A stretch of 64,000 nt of DNA from contig NZ_CP168006.1 in assembly GCF_041521385.1 (NCBI RefSeq), forward strand, positions 2,378,373-2,442,372, read 5' to 3'. Below the pieces are notes generated by a model. The model did not search any database. It worked only from the letters and a program-made list of their open reading frames with translations, and was not told the DNA's origin. Position 1 is the stretch's first letter. Each line of letters begins with the position of its first letter. The position numbers were made by a program, and so were the translations under genes. Positions 9,219 through 18,964 of this stretch are shown here, piece by piece. The stretch is from Alcaligenes faecalis. Its GTDB lineage: Bacteria > Pseudomonadota > Gammaproteobacteria > Burkholderiales > Burkholderiaceae_B.

Positions 9219-9767
9219 GTGAACGAGCGCCCCACCGAAGTGATAACCGTCGCTCAGATGCAGCAACACATGCATGTGCTGTATTGCCAGCACCGTGGCT
9301 GGCTGCATGATTGGCTGCGGCGACGTTTGGGCTGTTCTCAGCATGCGGCCGATCTGGTGCATGACGCGTATGTGCGTGTCATGAGCTCGGGTCGTATTCC
9401 CGGTCCGGAGCAGGCCCGCCCTCACCTGATGCAGATTGCCAAGGGCCTGGTCATTGATCGCTACCGCCGTCAGCAAATTGAGCAGGCTTATCTGGATGCC
9501 TTGGCGCATATGCCGGAACCAACCGCGATCTCTCCTGAAGAGCGTGCCCTGACTTTGGAAGTGCTGCTGCGCATTTGTGCTGCCTTGGATGAGTTACCCA
9601 GCCGTGTTCAACACGTGTTTTTGCTGTCGCGCTACGAGGGTCTGACCTATTCGGCCATTGCCCAGCGTCAGGGCATTGCTGTGGCGACAGTACGCAAGTA
9701 CATGCTGCAGGCCACTCAAGCCTGTTTTGCCGTGATGGCTGATCTGGACGCGAGCGCCCTGCCGTGA
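9219..9767 (+). CDS. ECF RNA polymerase sigma factor, FecI family
   Basis: Iron-starvation sigma factor of 182 aa. Region 2 spans about residues 20-75 (LGCSQHAADLVHDAYVRVMSSG, a FecI-like DLVQD motif) and region 4 about 125-175 (LPSRVQHVFLLSRYEGLTYSAIAQRQGIAVATVRKY). The GTG start at 9219 is supported by a CAGGAT Shine-Dalgarno; ATG at 9258 is the alternative. The stop overlaps the start of fecR by GTGA. In this family the sigma factor is released when the STN receptor and FecR sense a ferric siderophore, and it then transcribes the receptor gene that follows. Confidence 0.9.
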   Translation: MNERPTEVITVAQMQQHMHVLYCQHRGWLHDWLRRRLGCSQHAADLVHDAYVRVMSSGRIPGPEQARPHLMQIAKGLVIDRYRRQQIEQAYLDALAHMPEPTAISPEERALTLEVLLRICAALDELPSRVQHVFLLSRYEGLTYSAIAQRQGIAVATVRKYMLQATQACFAVMADLDASALP

Positions 9768-10744
9768 GCCCACCCCGTCCCGCTATGAATCCCGTTGATG
9801 CTCAGGCTCTGGAATGGCAAGTCGTGTTTTGGTCCGGTGAAGTGCAAGAGCACGAACAGCGGGACTTTCAGATCTGGCTGGCTGCCGACCCCTTGCATGA
9901 ACAGGCCTGGGCCCGTATCCAGCAGTTTGGTCAGCACATGCAGCTAGCGCCGCAAGCGGTGGCGTCCCAGGTGTTGCAAGCCGGTTTGTCTGCTCAGGCC
10001 GTACAGCGGCGTCGTGCCATTTTGCGCAGCTTCTTGCTGCTGGCGTGTGGTGGGCTGGGCAGTTATGGCGTGAGCCGCAGCCCCCAGTGGGCGGCCTGGA
10101 GTGCGGATTACCGCACCGCAACAGGCCAGCGTAAAGAACTGACGTTGCCTGATGGCACCTTGCTGGCCCTGAATACGGCCAGTTCCTTGAACGTTCAATA
10201 CAGCGATACGCAGCGCAGTGTCGTCTTGCTGGGTGGCGAGATCTTGATCAGCACAGCATCCGACCCGCAAGTTCGCCATCGGCCTTTTGTGGTGCAGACC
10301 CCCGAGGGGGAGGTCCAGGCGCTGGGTACCCGTTTCCTGGTGCGTCATTGGTCTGCCATGGCGCGTGTCTCTGTCCAGGTTTATGAAGGGGCGGTAGAGC
10401 TGCGCCCTCGCCACGCCGCTCAGTACACACGCTTGCAGGCGGGTCAGCAGGCTCTGTTCAACAAGCAGCAAAGCTATACCCCAGAACCGGCCAATGAGCA
10501 GACCAGTGCCTGGCAGCGTGGTCTGTTGGTGGCAGAACGCCGGCGTCTGGGTGATTTCCTGGCAGACGTCGCGCGCTATCGGCCTGGAGTCTTGCGGTGT
10601 GACCCGGCCGTGGCTGGGTTGATGATTTCGGGCGTTTACCCCTTGCAGGATACGGACGCGATTTTGCAATCGGTGTCGCAGGCCTTGCCCGTGCAGGTAC
10701 GGATGATGACACCGTATTGGGTCACGGTTTCGGCGTTGGCGTAG
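9764..10744 (+). CDS. FecR-type anti-sigma/signal transducer
   Basis: Inner-membrane regulator of 326 aa. The N-terminal cytoplasmic part (DUF4880-like, ALEWQVVFWSGEVQEHEQRDFQIWLAADPLHEQAW) binds the sigma factor. One membrane helix follows at about residues 86-102 (ILRSFLLLACGGLGSYG), then a periplasmic FecR domain with LPDGTLLALNTASSLNVQY and EVQALGTRFLVR. The GTG at 9764 overlaps the fecI stop; ATG at 9785 is an alternative start. It couples outer-membrane receptor occupancy to sigma activity. Confidence 0.9.
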   Translation: MSPPRPAMNPVDAQALEWQVVFWSGEVQEHEQRDFQIWLAADPLHEQAWARIQQFGQHMQLAPQAVASQVLQAGLSAQAVQRRRAILRSFLLLACGGLGSYGVSRSPQWAAWSADYRTATGQRKELTLPDGTLLALNTASSLNVQYSDTQRSVVLLGGEILISTASDPQVRHRPFVVQTPEGEVQALGTRFLVRHWSAMARVSVQVYEGAVELRPRHAAQYTRLQAGQQALFNKQQSYTPEPANEQTSAWQRGLLVAERRRLGDFLADVARYRPGVLRCDPAVAGLMISGVYPLQDTDAILQSVSQALPVQVRMMTPYWVTVSALA

Positions 10745-10778
10745 CACTTTTTGATTCTCGTTCGGGATACATGCAAAG

Positions 10779-10798
10779 GCCCGGTTTTTGTTCCGGGC
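10779..10798 (+). other. small hairpin between fecR and the receptor gene
   Basis: GCCCGG (10779-10784) and CCGGGC (10793-10798) flank a T-rich loop, just before the receptor ribosome-binding site. It may tune read-through or mRNA processing between regulator and receptor. Confidence 0.35.
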
Positions 10799-10823
10799 TG
10801 CTTATTCCAGAAAGAGAGAAGCC

Positions 10824-13358
10824 ATGTTGATTAAATCCATGCGTCCTGCGGCCCGGCCCGGACGTGTCACTATTGCCCGTTTAGCTCTGGGGCCTTGCCT
10901 GCTGGCAGTATGTCTGGCAGGCACCTTGTCGATGTCCAGCGTTCGGGCTCAAAGCCTGGGCAGTCAGCCAGTGAGTGATGACATTGCTGCAGGCACGCTG
11001 GATCAGGTCTTGAATCAGTTTGCGGCGCGTAGTGGGTTTTTACTGGCGATTGATGCGTCCCTGACGGCTGGCAAGACCAGCACGGGGCTGAAAGGGGCCT
11101 ACACGCCGGAACAGGGTTTACGGCAGATTTTGCAAGGCAGCGGTCTGGAAGCCGTGGCGGATGGTCGTGGTTATCGTTTGCGTGCGGTGCCTGGCTTGAG
11201 CACACGCAGTCATGAGGAGCTGGAAGCGGTACGTGTGCAGGCTCAACGCGAAAGCGCAACCGGCCCCGCGAATGGTTTGCTGGCAACGCGCAGCGCAACG
11301 GCGACCAAGAGCGATGCGGCCATCATGGACACGCCGGCCTCGGTCGCCGTCGTGACGCAGCAGCAGATCGAATCTCAAGCTACACGCACGGTGGGCGAGG
11401 CCTTGCGCTATGTGCCAGGAGTGGCGGTGGAGTTTGATGGGGTCGATTCGCGTTTTGACACCATGTCCTTGCGTGGCTTCAATGCAGATTCAGTGGCGTG
11501 GCTGGACGGCGTAAAACTGGCCGGTGGTAGCGGTGCGGGCAATAACTGGACCTTGCCGCAGGTTGATCCTTTCATGCTGGAGCGCATTGAAGTCCTGAAG
11601 GGGCCAGCCTCGGTCGTGTATGGGCAAGTAGTGCCGGGCGGCATGGTCAATATGGTCAGCAAGCGGCCGACTCACGTGGAGCAACGCAATATTGAATTGA
11701 CCTTGGGGGCTCCGCGTCAGCTACGTGGCAGTGTGGATCTGGGCGGTGCATTGGGTCAGGATGGTGTCAGTGCCTGGCGTGTGCTGGCACTGAGCTCCGA
11801 TACGGAAAGCCGCACTGATCATGTCAAGCGTAAACGTCAGTTGCTGGCCCCGTCCGTGACCTTGCCGCTGGGCGAGAACGGTGAAATTGTCCTGATGGGA
11901 TCAATCCAGCGGGACCGTGGCGGCAGTGACTATATGTGGTTGCCCGCCTACGGCACCTTGTTTGACAACCCCAATGGCAAAATCCCCCTGTCGCGTTTTA
12001 TCGGCGAGCCGCATTTCGACCGCTATGACCGCGATCAGGATATGGCTGGCTGGGCAGCGGTCTACGACATCAACGACAACTGGACACTGCGCCAGAACTT
12101 GCGCGTGCAACGCATCAAGTCCGTGATGGAGTCGGTAACCAGCGATATGTATTCTTTTGACGACCCCAGTGAAGGCGGTTGGGATTGGCGCACGCTGGAG
12201 CGTTACGCCAACCGTGGCACAGGAACGTCGCGCTCTTTGGGTGTGGACACGCAGTCCGAATGGCGCTGGAACCTGGGGGAGGCCGAGCACACCGTGCTGC
12301 TGGGGCTGGACTATTACCGGGGCACCTTTGATGCCCGCCGTCAGACAGCCTCGGTAGGACCGGAAGGCAGCGGTGGTTTGCTGGATTTGTATGACCCAGA
12401 GTATGGCGCAACGATCGGGCCTTTTACGACCCTGAGCGAAGTCAGCAACCGACGTCATCAGACTGGCGTGTATCTGCAAGACCAGGTGTCCTGGGGTAAT
12501 TGGCGCCTGGTCGCTGGCCTGCGTCAGGATTGGTCCTCCGTCAGTGGTACCAGCCGCCGCCGGGCCGGAGAGGATGATCTGGGCCAGAGCGACAAGGCCA
12601 CCACGGGTCGATTGGGTGCCTTGTATCGCTTTGAGTCGGGTTGGGCGCCGTATATCAGCTATGCCACCTCGTTTGAGCCTGTTGCCGGTGTGACGGCAGA
12701 GGGTGTGGCCTTCCGGCCCATGAAAGGCAAGCAGACCGAAGTGGGTGTCAAGTATCAGCCTGATGGCGCGAACTGGATGGCCAGTGCCGCTGTGTTTGAT
12801 CTGCGCCAGACCAACAGGCTGACGGATGACCCGGTTCACGGCTTTCCGGACCAGGTGCAAACTGGAGAGTTGCGCTCACGCGGCCTGGAGTTGGCTCTTA
12901 CCGGCCGTCTGTCACCTAACTGGTCTGTGATAGGCAGTTATTCCTTCCTGGACACCAAAGTGCTTAGCAGTGAGATCCCTGAAGAACAGGGCAAACCGGC
13001 CTTGTATACGCCGCGTCATCAAGCCGCCTTGTGGGTGGACTACACCTTTACCGGGCGCACAGCGTTGGCGGGCACCGTGATGGGGCTGGGGATTCGTCAT
13101 GTGGGCTCGTCTTACGGCGGGGATATCGAAGTGGCCGGTGGTGGTTACGCCAGCCTGCGCATTCCAGCGCATACCGTGGCGGATTTCCGGATGGCGACGC
13201 AGTTGGGCTGGATTTCGCCTGAGCTCAAGAACAGCGAGCTTGCTTTGAATGTGACCAATATTGCCGACAAACAGTACGTCAACGGTTGCGGTTCCTTGTG
13301 GACTTGCGGTTGGGGTCTGGGTCGACAGGTGTCCTTAACTTTTTCAGGACGATTCTGA
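10824..13358 (+). CDS. TonB-dependent siderophore receptor with STN signalling domain
   Basis: Outer-membrane ferric-siderophore receptor and transducer, 844 aa. Signal peptide to about residue 42 (SSVRA-QS). STN domain at about 50-120 ([20 protein letters not shown]). A plug follows at about 165-270 ([17 protein letters not shown] and [19 protein letters not shown]), then a 22-strand barrel ending in the terminal Phe of LTFSGRF. ATG at 10824 follows AGAGAG; the frame also opens at a TTG at 10788, which is unlikely. The STN domain together with upstream fecI and fecR makes a complete cell-surface signalling unit. The siderophore is not identifiable from sequence. Confidence 0.93.
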   Translation: MLIKSMRPAARPGRVTIARLALGPCLLAVCLAGTLSMSSVRAQSLGSQPVSDDIAAGTLDQVLNQFAARSGFLLAIDASLTAGKTSTGLKGAYTPEQGLRQILQGSGLEAVADGRGYRLRAVPGLSTRSHEELEAVRVQAQRESATGPANGLLATRSATATKSDAAIMDTPASVAVVTQQQIESQATRTVGEALRYVPGVAVEFDGVDSRFDTMSLRGFNADSVAWLDGVKLAGGSGAGNNWTLPQVDPFMLERIEVLKGPASVVYGQVVPGGMVNMVSKRPTHVEQRNIELTLGAPRQLRGSVDLGGALGQDGVSAWRVLALSSDTESRTDHVKRKRQLLAPSVTLPLGENGEIVLMGSIQRDRGGSDYMWLPAYGTLFDNPNGKIPLSRFIGEPHFDRYDRDQDMAGWAAVYDINDNWTLRQNLRVQRIKSVMESVTSDMYSFDDPSEGGWDWRTLERYANRGTGTSRSLGVDTQSEWRWNLGEAEHTVLLGLDYYRGTFDARRQTASVGPEGSGGLLDLYDPEYGATIGPFTTLSEVSNRRHQTGVYLQDQVSWGNWRLVAGLRQDWSSVSGTSRRRAGEDDLGQSDKATTGRLGALYRFESGWAPYISYATSFEPVAGVTAEGVAFRPMKGKQTEVGVKYQPDGANWMASAAVFDLRQTNRLTDDPVHGFPDQVQTGELRSRGLELALTGRLSPNWSVIGSYSFLDTKVLSSEIPEEQGKPALYTPRHQAALWVDYTFTGRTALAGTVMGLGIRHVGSSYGGDIEVAGGGYASLRIPAHTVADFRMATQLGWISPELKNSELALNVTNIADKQYVNGCGSLWTCGWGLGRQVSLTFSGRF

Positions 13359-14419
13359 TGAGAAGACTGATAGGGCTAGCCTTGCTGGGCCTGGGTATGA
13401 GTGTCAATGCACAGGCCAGCACCTTGCTAAAACCGGGTTGCGCCTGGACCTTGTTGAACCCGGAACAAGGGGAACGCACAGGAAGCTGGGGCTGGGCGGA
13501 TCTGGACAAGCGGCAGTATATCGACGAACACACCCGCTTTAATCTGGCCTCCCTGTCCAAGCAGTTCACCGCCCTGGCCGTCCTGCTGTTGGTTCAGGAT
13601 GGAAAATTGGCTCTGGATGAACCCTTGGCCCGGTATTGGCCGGACCTGCCCGGAGAACTGGGCACACCCACCGTGCGACAAGTCCTGCATCATACCGGCG
13701 GTTTGCCGGATTACATCGAGCCTTTGTATCAAGCAGGCCGCGAGTACGAGACGGTCACCGTGCCAGATACGCTGGAGATTCTGGCCGCTCATCCCGTTTT
13801 GCGCTTTACACCGGGTGAGCGGTTTGAATACAGCAATACTGGGTATTTTCTGCTGGCTCAACTGGTGGAGCGGGTCAGCGGCCAGCCCCTGACCCAGTTT
13901 TCCCAACGCTATATTTTTGAACCTTTGGGTATGGACGAGACTGCGATTGTGGATCGCTACCCATCTGTGTTGCCGCAACTGGCGCGTGGCTATCGGGTCA
14001 AGGACGGACAGGTACAAAGCAGTGAGTCCAGTTGGGAGCAGACGGGTGATGGGCAAGTGCACAGCAGTGCAGCAGATATGTGGCGCTGGTTGCAGCACCT
14101 GGAGCAGGACACGGTCTTGCAGAGCCCGGAGGGGCAGCCGCTGATGGGGCTGCGTAGTCTGCTGACACAATCGGCCCCGACCGAACCCAAGGATAATTAC
14201 CAGTTCGGACTGGAAACCGTGCAACTGGGTGAAGGCTATGCCGCCTGGGGGCATGGCGGTGGCTGGGCGGGCTATCACAGCTTCATGGCCTACTCGCCGG
14301 AGCGCCGTCAGGGGGCGGTGGTGATGTGTAACGCCATTCATTGGGATGTGAGGGCCATGGCCGAGCGCCTGTTGCAGACCGGTATCGGGCAGTTGGAGCC
14401 TATGGTGTATCGACCTTGA
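13358..14419 (+). CDS. secreted serine hydrolase (class C beta-lactamase/esterase family)
   Basis: Probably periplasmic serine hydrolase of 353 aa. A signal peptide [20 protein letters not shown] precedes a beta-lactamase fold. The nucleophile motif SxxK is SLSK in NLASLSKQFTAL, the second motif YxN is YSN in FEYSNTGYFLL, and a third-motif equivalent is HGGGWAGYHS. The ATG overlaps the receptor stop (TGATG), so it is translationally coupled to the siderophore receptor. Family members include esterases, D-aminopeptidases and penicillin-binding proteins. Coupling to iron uptake suggests ester or amide cleavage of an imported siderophore, but that is inference. A strong terminator follows. Confidence 0.88.
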   Translation: MRRLIGLALLGLGMSVNAQASTLLKPGCAWTLLNPEQGERTGSWGWADLDKRQYIDEHTRFNLASLSKQFTALAVLLLVQDGKLALDEPLARYWPDLPGELGTPTVRQVLHHTGGLPDYIEPLYQAGREYETVTVPDTLEILAAHPVLRFTPGERFEYSNTGYFLLAQLVERVSGQPLTQFSQRYIFEPLGMDETAIVDRYPSVLPQLARGYRVKDGQVQSSESSWEQTGDGQVHSSAADMWRWLQHLEQDTVLQSPEGQPLMGLRSLLTQSAPTEPKDNYQFGLETVQLGEGYAAWGHGGGWAGYHSFMAYSPERRQGAVVMCNAIHWDVRAMAERLLQTGIGQLEPMVYRP

Positions 14420-14491
14420 TGGCATGACTTGCCCGGAGCCATGTTTAATACGGCAGCGTAGCACCGGGAAACAAGCCTTCAGGCTTCAAGC

Positions 14492-14538
14492 AAAACAGCG
14501 CGGCTCCTGTTGATACGTCAGGAGCCGCGCTGTTTTTG
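14492..14538 (+). terminator. terminator of the iron-uptake operon
   Basis: AACAGCGCGGCTCCTG and CAGGAGCCGCGCTGTT form a perfect 16-bp stem followed by a run of T. The rest of 14420-14692 holds only the presumed argD promoter region. Confidence 0.9.
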
Positions 14539-14692
14539 CATCAACTTGTACCAGAAAAGGGACAATCCACAGCCAGATCGCTATTGTCCCAGGCATAAGC
14601 GTCCTGCTGGGGGTGTGCTGCGTTAGAATGAATCGTCCAGCCGCCGGGCTGGTTTATTTTTTCTTCTTTCATTTTCATCAAGGTTTGCCGTT

Positions 14693-15883
14693 ATGGAATT
14701 CGATCGGGCCGGTGTACGTGCATTAATGGAAATTACCCAGCGTCCGGAGTTGGTCTTTGTGCGAGGAGAGGGTTCCTGGCTGCAAGATCACAACGGCAAG
14801 CGATACCTGGACACCGTCCAGGGTTGGGCCGTGAATGCGCTGGGCCACAGCCCTGCCAACGTGATCAAGGCGATCACCGAACAAGCGTCCAAATTGATCA
14901 ACCCCTCGCCTGCGTTCTACAACGAGCCCTCTATCGAGCTGGCCAAGCGCATCGTGGAACACTCCTGCTTTGATCGCGTGTTCTTTGCCAACAGCGGTGG
15001 TGAAGCCAACGAAGGCGCCATCAAGCTGGCACGCAAATGGGGTCAGATCAACAAGAACAACGCTTACAAGATCATTTCTTTTGAGCACTCTTTCCATGGC
15101 CGTACTCTGGCTACCATGTCCCTGTCCGGCAAACCCGGCTGGGATCGCATGTTTGCGCCTCAGGTCGAGGGCTTTCCCAAAGCCAAGCTGAACGATCTGG
15201 AATCCGTGCGCGCGCTGATCGACGATCAAACCGTGGGCATCATGCTCGAACCCGTACAGGGCGAAGCCGGTGTTATTCCCGCGACCGTGGAGTTCATGAA
15301 GGGTCTGCGCGCTCTGGCTGACGAGCATAAGCTGCTGTTGATCGTGGATGAAGTGCAAACCGGCATGGGCCGTACCGGCACCTTGTTTGCCTACGAACAC
15401 TCGGGCATCCGTCCTGACATCATGACCTTGGGTAAAGGTATTGGTGGTGGCGTGCCGCTGTCGGCACTGTGCGCGCGCGAGGAAATCTCTTGCTTTCAGC
15501 CGGGTGATCAAGGCGGTACCTACAACGGTAATCCCTTGATGACCGCCGCGGGCGTGGCGGTGTTTGACGAGTTGACCGCTCCCGGTTTCCTGGATTCGGT
15601 TAACGCCCGTGCCAAGCAATTGTCTGAAGGCTTGCTGGCTATCAGCGCCAAGTGGGGTATGGATGGTGAGCGTGGTGACGGTCTGCTGCGTGCCCTGATT
15701 CTGGATCAGGATGATGGCCCGGAGATTGTCGCGGCGGCCCGCGACCGCGCTCCAGAAGGGATGTTGCTGAACTCGCCTCGCCCTAACCTGCTGCGTTTCA
15801 TGCCAGCCTTGAACATCACGGCCGACGAAATCGACCTGATGCTGGCCTGGCTAGACGAAATTCTGGTCAAGGTTCGCGGTTAA
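14693..15883 (+). CDS. argD: acetylornithine/succinylornithine-type aminotransferase (ArgD family)
   Basis: PLP-dependent class III aminotransferase of 396 aa, the length expected for acetylornithine aminotransferase of arginine synthesis. Visible motifs are [18 protein letters not shown] (phosphate binding), [29 protein letters not shown], and the Schiff-base lysine in [15 protein letters not shown]. It stands alone with its own terminator. Related enzymes act on succinylornithine, GABA or other omega-amino acids, so substrate assignment is less certain than the fold. Confidence 0.85.
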   Translation: MEFDRAGVRALMEITQRPELVFVRGEGSWLQDHNGKRYLDTVQGWAVNALGHSPANVIKAITEQASKLINPSPAFYNEPSIELAKRIVEHSCFDRVFFANSGGEANEGAIKLARKWGQINKNNAYKIISFEHSFHGRTLATMSLSGKPGWDRMFAPQVEGFPKAKLNDLESVRALIDDQTVGIMLEPVQGEAGVIPATVEFMKGLRALADEHKLLLIVDEVQTGMGRTGTLFAYEHSGIRPDIMTLGKGIGGGVPLSALCAREEISCFQPGDQGGTYNGNPLMTAAGVAVFDELTAPGFLDSVNARAKQLSEGLLAISAKWGMDGERGDGLLRALILDQDDGPEIVAAARDRAPEGMLLNSPRPNLLRFMPALNITADEIDLMLAWLDEILVKVRG

Positions 15884-15898
15884 GCGGCCTGCGCGTTG

Positions 15899-15931
15899 TA
15901 AAAAAAATCCGCCTTCGGGCGGATTTTTTTT
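15899..15931. terminator. terminator between argD and the convergent hydrolase gene
   Basis: TCCGCC-TTCG-GGCGGA is a tight tetraloop hairpin flanked by eight A on one side and eight T on the other, usable in both directions. Confidence 0.93.
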
Positions 15932-15990
15932 GGTCTTTGCCCCAACGGGTTTGTGTACCTGTCACAAAGCGGACAAGGGGGCGGTGGGTA

Positions 15991-16842
15991 TCAACATGCT
16001 CTGGGTAAGGGGGACATTGACACTGTTTCCAAATGGGCTTTCAGAGCGGCAGCCACTAATTCCGGGTGGGAAATATGCATACCGTGGCCTGCCCCTGCGA
16101 CGCTGCGAATAGTGGCGCGTGGTACTAGTTCGGAAATTTTCTGAACGACTGCCGTGTAGGCGGGTAGCGTCGCGCTGCCGGTTAAGAGTGTCGTCTGACC
16201 GGGGAACGTGGCCAAGGCGCTGACATTGACCGCCAAGCGATCCGGGTCGCGGAACTGGTCCAGCCATGTGTGTGCGTTGGACAGGATGGTAGCGCGGGCC
16301 TGCGAGTCAAATACTTCACGCCAGGCTCGGTCTCCGAAGGCGACTTTTTCGATGAAAAGTTTTGCGCCTGCTTCGATCTGTCCCTGCTCTATCAGTATGG
16401 CAGCTTGTTTCATCAAATTGCTTGCCTCCAGTCTGAGAGCTTCGTTTTCGTCTTGCAGAAGGCTGAAAACCGGGGGCTCCAGCAACATCAGCGAACTGAC
16501 CCGCTCCGGGTGGCGGCTGGCCAGAACAATAGAGACATTGGCGCCATAGGAGTGTCCGAGGACATGGGCTGTTGGCAGGTTCAGATAGTCCAGAAGTGCA
16601 ATGACATCGGCGACATCGTCGCTCAGGCGGCCTTGACCTTTGGGCGCAGAGCTTTGGCTGTGGCCACGGCGGTCGTAGCGCAGGAGCGTGTGCTCAGAGA
16701 GGCTGTTGGCCACCCCGTTCCAGCTTTGGTGATCATCCCATGAACCATGTATACAAATGATGGGGGTGTTGTCGTTTATAGGGTGGTGGAGATAGGCGAG
16801 GCTGAAATCCTGAAAATTCATTTTTTTCATTATATTCCGCAT
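15991..16842 (-). CDS. alpha/beta-hydrolase
   Basis: Cytoplasmic alpha/beta-hydrolase of 283 aa, substrate unknown. Oxyanion-hole region IICIHGSWDDHQSWNG, nucleophile elbow GHSYG (Ser in HVLGHSYGANVSIVLA), an acid in the RDPDRLAV region and the catalytic His in GAGHGMHISHP. ATG at 16842 is preceded by AAGGAC at good spacing; ATG at 16830 is an alternative. It diverges from the dioxygenase gene across a 382-base AT-richer interval, so it could belong to the same aromatic pathway as an esterase or C-C hydrolase. That is inference from position only. Confidence 0.85.
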   Translation of the reverse strand: MRNIMKKMNFQDFSLAYLHHPINDNTPIICIHGSWDDHQSWNGVANSLSEHTLLRYDRRGHSQSSAPKGQGRLSDDVADVIALLDYLNLPTAHVLGHSYGANVSIVLASRHPERVSSLMLLEPPVFSLLQDENEALRLEASNLMKQAAILIEQGQIEAGAKLFIEKVAFGDRAWREVFDSQARATILSNAHTWLDQFRDPDRLAVNVSALATFPGQTTLLTGSATLPAYTAVVQKISELVPRATIRSVAGAGHGMHISHPELVAAALKAHLETVSMSPLPRAC

Positions 16843-17224
16843 GCTTAAGCGTCCTTGTTACTGTTTTTAGGTGATTTGGATAAAACATGAAGCACGGCCT
16901 AGAATTGTAGATAGTATACCAAAATGCAGAATTGTAATTTAATGGAGGCATTCCTGTCTTGCTTGGCCTATGGGCAGCAATAGGGGTGAACAAGTGATCG
17001 CAGAATGGCGAGTACGGATCCTCGAAGAGCCGCCTCTTATTGTCCGGGGAGCAATGAAGGACAAAGCGACTGCCAGAACGGGATAATCCGCTGCTGTGTT
17101 GTGCCAGAGCTGGATAGTTCGGTGCCAAATGACTTTATAGAATAAAAATCAGCCAATCCGGGGGGATTGGCATCCGACTGTGTTACACACGCAGCGGTTT
17201 CTATTTCTATGAGAGAGACAAGTC
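16843..17224. other. divergent intergenic region
   Basis: Holds the presumed promoters of the hydrolase (leftward) and dioxygenase (rightward). The left half is AT-rich relative to the neighbours. I see no clear operator palindrome and no sigma-54 signature. A 131-codon open frame on the minus strand here has no recognisable features. Confidence 0.4.
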
Positions 17225-17737
17225 ATGACCCAAAACAGCACCCCACCCTACATCGAGATCGAAAAGCGCATCGATAAGGTACGCGATGAATACGCTCTGG
17301 TTGAAGGCCACTTCGATACATCTGAGGAAACCTCCCCCTGGATTCCTTTCGGCCCTAATATCTGGCTGCGTCACCTGAGCTTTGATATTCGCAACAACAC
17401 CTCGGTACACATCATGCGTGCCGACAAGGGCGGTTCCCTGGGTCGTCACCGTCACCGCGCTGTGGTGACCGGCTACATCCTGTCCGGTAGCCTGCGTTAC
17501 GAGGAATACGATTGGGTGGCTCGCGCTGGCCATTACATCCATGAAAGCCCCGGCCGCACTCACACTCTGGTGTCGGACGAAGGCATGGAAACCCTGTTCC
17601 ATCTGGGCACGCCCATCGAGTTCCTGGACGAGAACGACAACATTCTGGAAATCATTGATGTGTTCTGGATGATCGACCATTACACCAGCTACTGTAAGAA
17701 GCACAATCTGCCCATCAACCAGTCCATGTTCATCTAA
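17225..17737 (+). CDS. cupin ring/side-chain cleaving dioxygenase, 2,4'-dihydroxyacetophenone dioxygenase type
   Basis: Small cupin of 170 aa resembling 2,4'-dihydroxyacetophenone dioxygenase (EC 1.13.11.41), the iron enzyme that cleaves the side chain to 4-hydroxybenzoate and formate in 4-hydroxyacetophenone degradation. Cupin motif 1 is GSLGRHRHRAVVTGYILSG, with His75 and His77 as probable metal ligands. Motif 2 contributes His113 (PGRTHTLVSDEG). The three-His set at this spacing matches what I recall for the Alcaligenes enzyme. The start follows a GAGAGAC purine stretch. Its stop overlaps the stop of the convergent AraC gene by a few bases. Other cupin dioxygenases (acetylacetone-cleaving) are the main alternative. 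Confidence 0.75.
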   Translation: MTQNSTPPYIEIEKRIDKVRDEYALVEGHFDTSEETSPWIPFGPNIWLRHLSFDIRNNTSVHIMRADKGGSLGRHRHRAVVTGYILSGSLRYEEYDWVARAGHYIHESPGRTHTLVSDEGMETLFHLGTPIEFLDENDNILEIIDVFWMIDHYTSYCKKHNLPINQSMFI

Positions 17738-18741
17738 GACTGTTTGAGGCTTGTGTGCCGTGTCTGCCCCGTTTGATGGGGCAGCTCCTTGAAGCGTTGC
17801 TGGTAGTAGGCAGAAAACCGCCCCAGATGCCCAAAGCCATGCGCCAGTGCCACCTCGGTGACCTTGGGGCGGGGGCGGCTTTGTAGTGCTTGATGCGCGG
17901 CGTCCAGACGCAGATTGCGTACCCAATTCATGGGGGACTGCTTGTAGTGACGGCGGCACAGCAGATGCAGGAAGCGGGGACTCACACCCGCTGCCTGAGC
18001 CAGATCATTCAGTGAGATGGTGTTGTGCACATGGGCCAGCACATAGTTTTTAGCCTGGAGCAGACGTATCTGCCCTGCTCTGGCTGCGGCTCCCATGGAC
18101 TCATCCACCAGAGCCTGCACAGCCTGTTCATCAGCGGGATGACACAGCAGGAACAAAGCCAGGCTGCTTTCAATATGCTGCGTCCAGCTCGCAAGACGAT
18201 CGTTGTTTTGCGTGGGGAGTAAAAGCAGGTGCTGGATGAGGTTGGCCCATTGCGGGCCCATACAGGGGTCCAGCTTGTAAACACAGCCCCGTGTCATGCC
18301 CTCTTGTGCCAGCGTCTGATGGCCCACGCCATCAAACAGGCTGTAGGGGATTTTCACAATCAGTTGTTCACAACCGGCCTGCCACAAGGTGCGCACATGA
18401 TGGCAGGGAGACACCACCGCAATATCGCCGGGATAGGCTGTTAGTTTGTGATGGCCATCGCTGATGAATTCGGCCGTACCTTGCAAGGGCATTTGCACCA
18501 GACAGAAGTCCCCGAAGGCATCGGCCTGGATTTCCACCTCGGCACCGTAGCCCAGTCGCATCAGGCTGATCTGATCAATATCGCGGCGGTACAGGCTGGT
18601 GTTGATGCGCCCGCGCCCCCAATGCAGGGCATGCCGGGAAATGGCCCGGCTAAGTGGCTGATGAGACAGCTCGGCGCTGTGCGAATGAAAGACTGGATGA
18701 CGGTACAACACCGACAGATCCAAGCCATTTTCTGCCGACAT
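17734..18741 (-). CDS. AraC-family transcriptional regulator
   Basis: Regulator of 335 aa with an N-terminal AraC-binding-2-like sensor domain and a C-terminal double HTH at about residues 235-325 (ISLNDLAQAAGVSPRFLHLLCRRHYKQ ... VTEVALAHGFGHLGRFSAYYQQRF). ATG at 18741 is chosen because AAGGGG lies six bases upstream; a start at 18765 lacks this. Tail-to-tail with the dioxygenase gene, it is the likely activator of that gene, a common arrangement for aromatic catabolic islets. Confidence 0.88.
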   Translation of the reverse strand: MSAENGLDLSVLYRHPVFHSHSAELSHQPLSRAISRHALHWGRGRINTSLYRRDIDQISLMRLGYGAEVEIQADAFGDFCLVQMPLQGTAEFISDGHHKLTAYPGDIAVVSPCHHVRTLWQAGCEQLIVKIPYSLFDGVGHQTLAQEGMTRGCVYKLDPCMGPQWANLIQHLLLLPTQNNDRLASWTQHIESSLALFLLCHPADEQAVQALVDESMGAAARAGQIRLLQAKNYVLAHVHNTISLNDLAQAAGVSPRFLHLLCRRHYKQSPMNWVRNLRLDAAHQALQSRPRPKVTEVALAHGFGHLGRFSAYYQQRFKELPHQTGQTRHTSLKQS

Positions 18742-18964
18742 TGGGAACCCCTTGTTCCAGAGCATAAGGATGCGCGTGACCAGTGCCTAGTGTAGAAGTT
18801 GTGCGGCTGGGCGGGCATGGGGGCTATCCCTGATCGGGTCTTGGTGTTTTATAAATATTATTTATTTACAGAGAGATAGATAGTTTTATTTTTATTTAAG
18901 TTTAAAAGAAGCCATCTGTTTTTTGGTGTTGTTCTTTAGGCTTGAAGAAGTCGGCAGCAGGAGC

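Noticed and set aside
16733..17128. 131-codon minus-strand frame upstream of the alpha/beta hydrolase
   Set aside because: No recognisable motif, overlaps the hydrolase start in another frame, and occupies the divergent promoter region.
17165..17190. Possible sigma-54 promoter (TTGGCAT...) upstream of the cupin dioxygenase
   Set aside because: The GG doublet lacks a GC doublet at the required 10-base spacing, so it does not fit a -24/-12 element.
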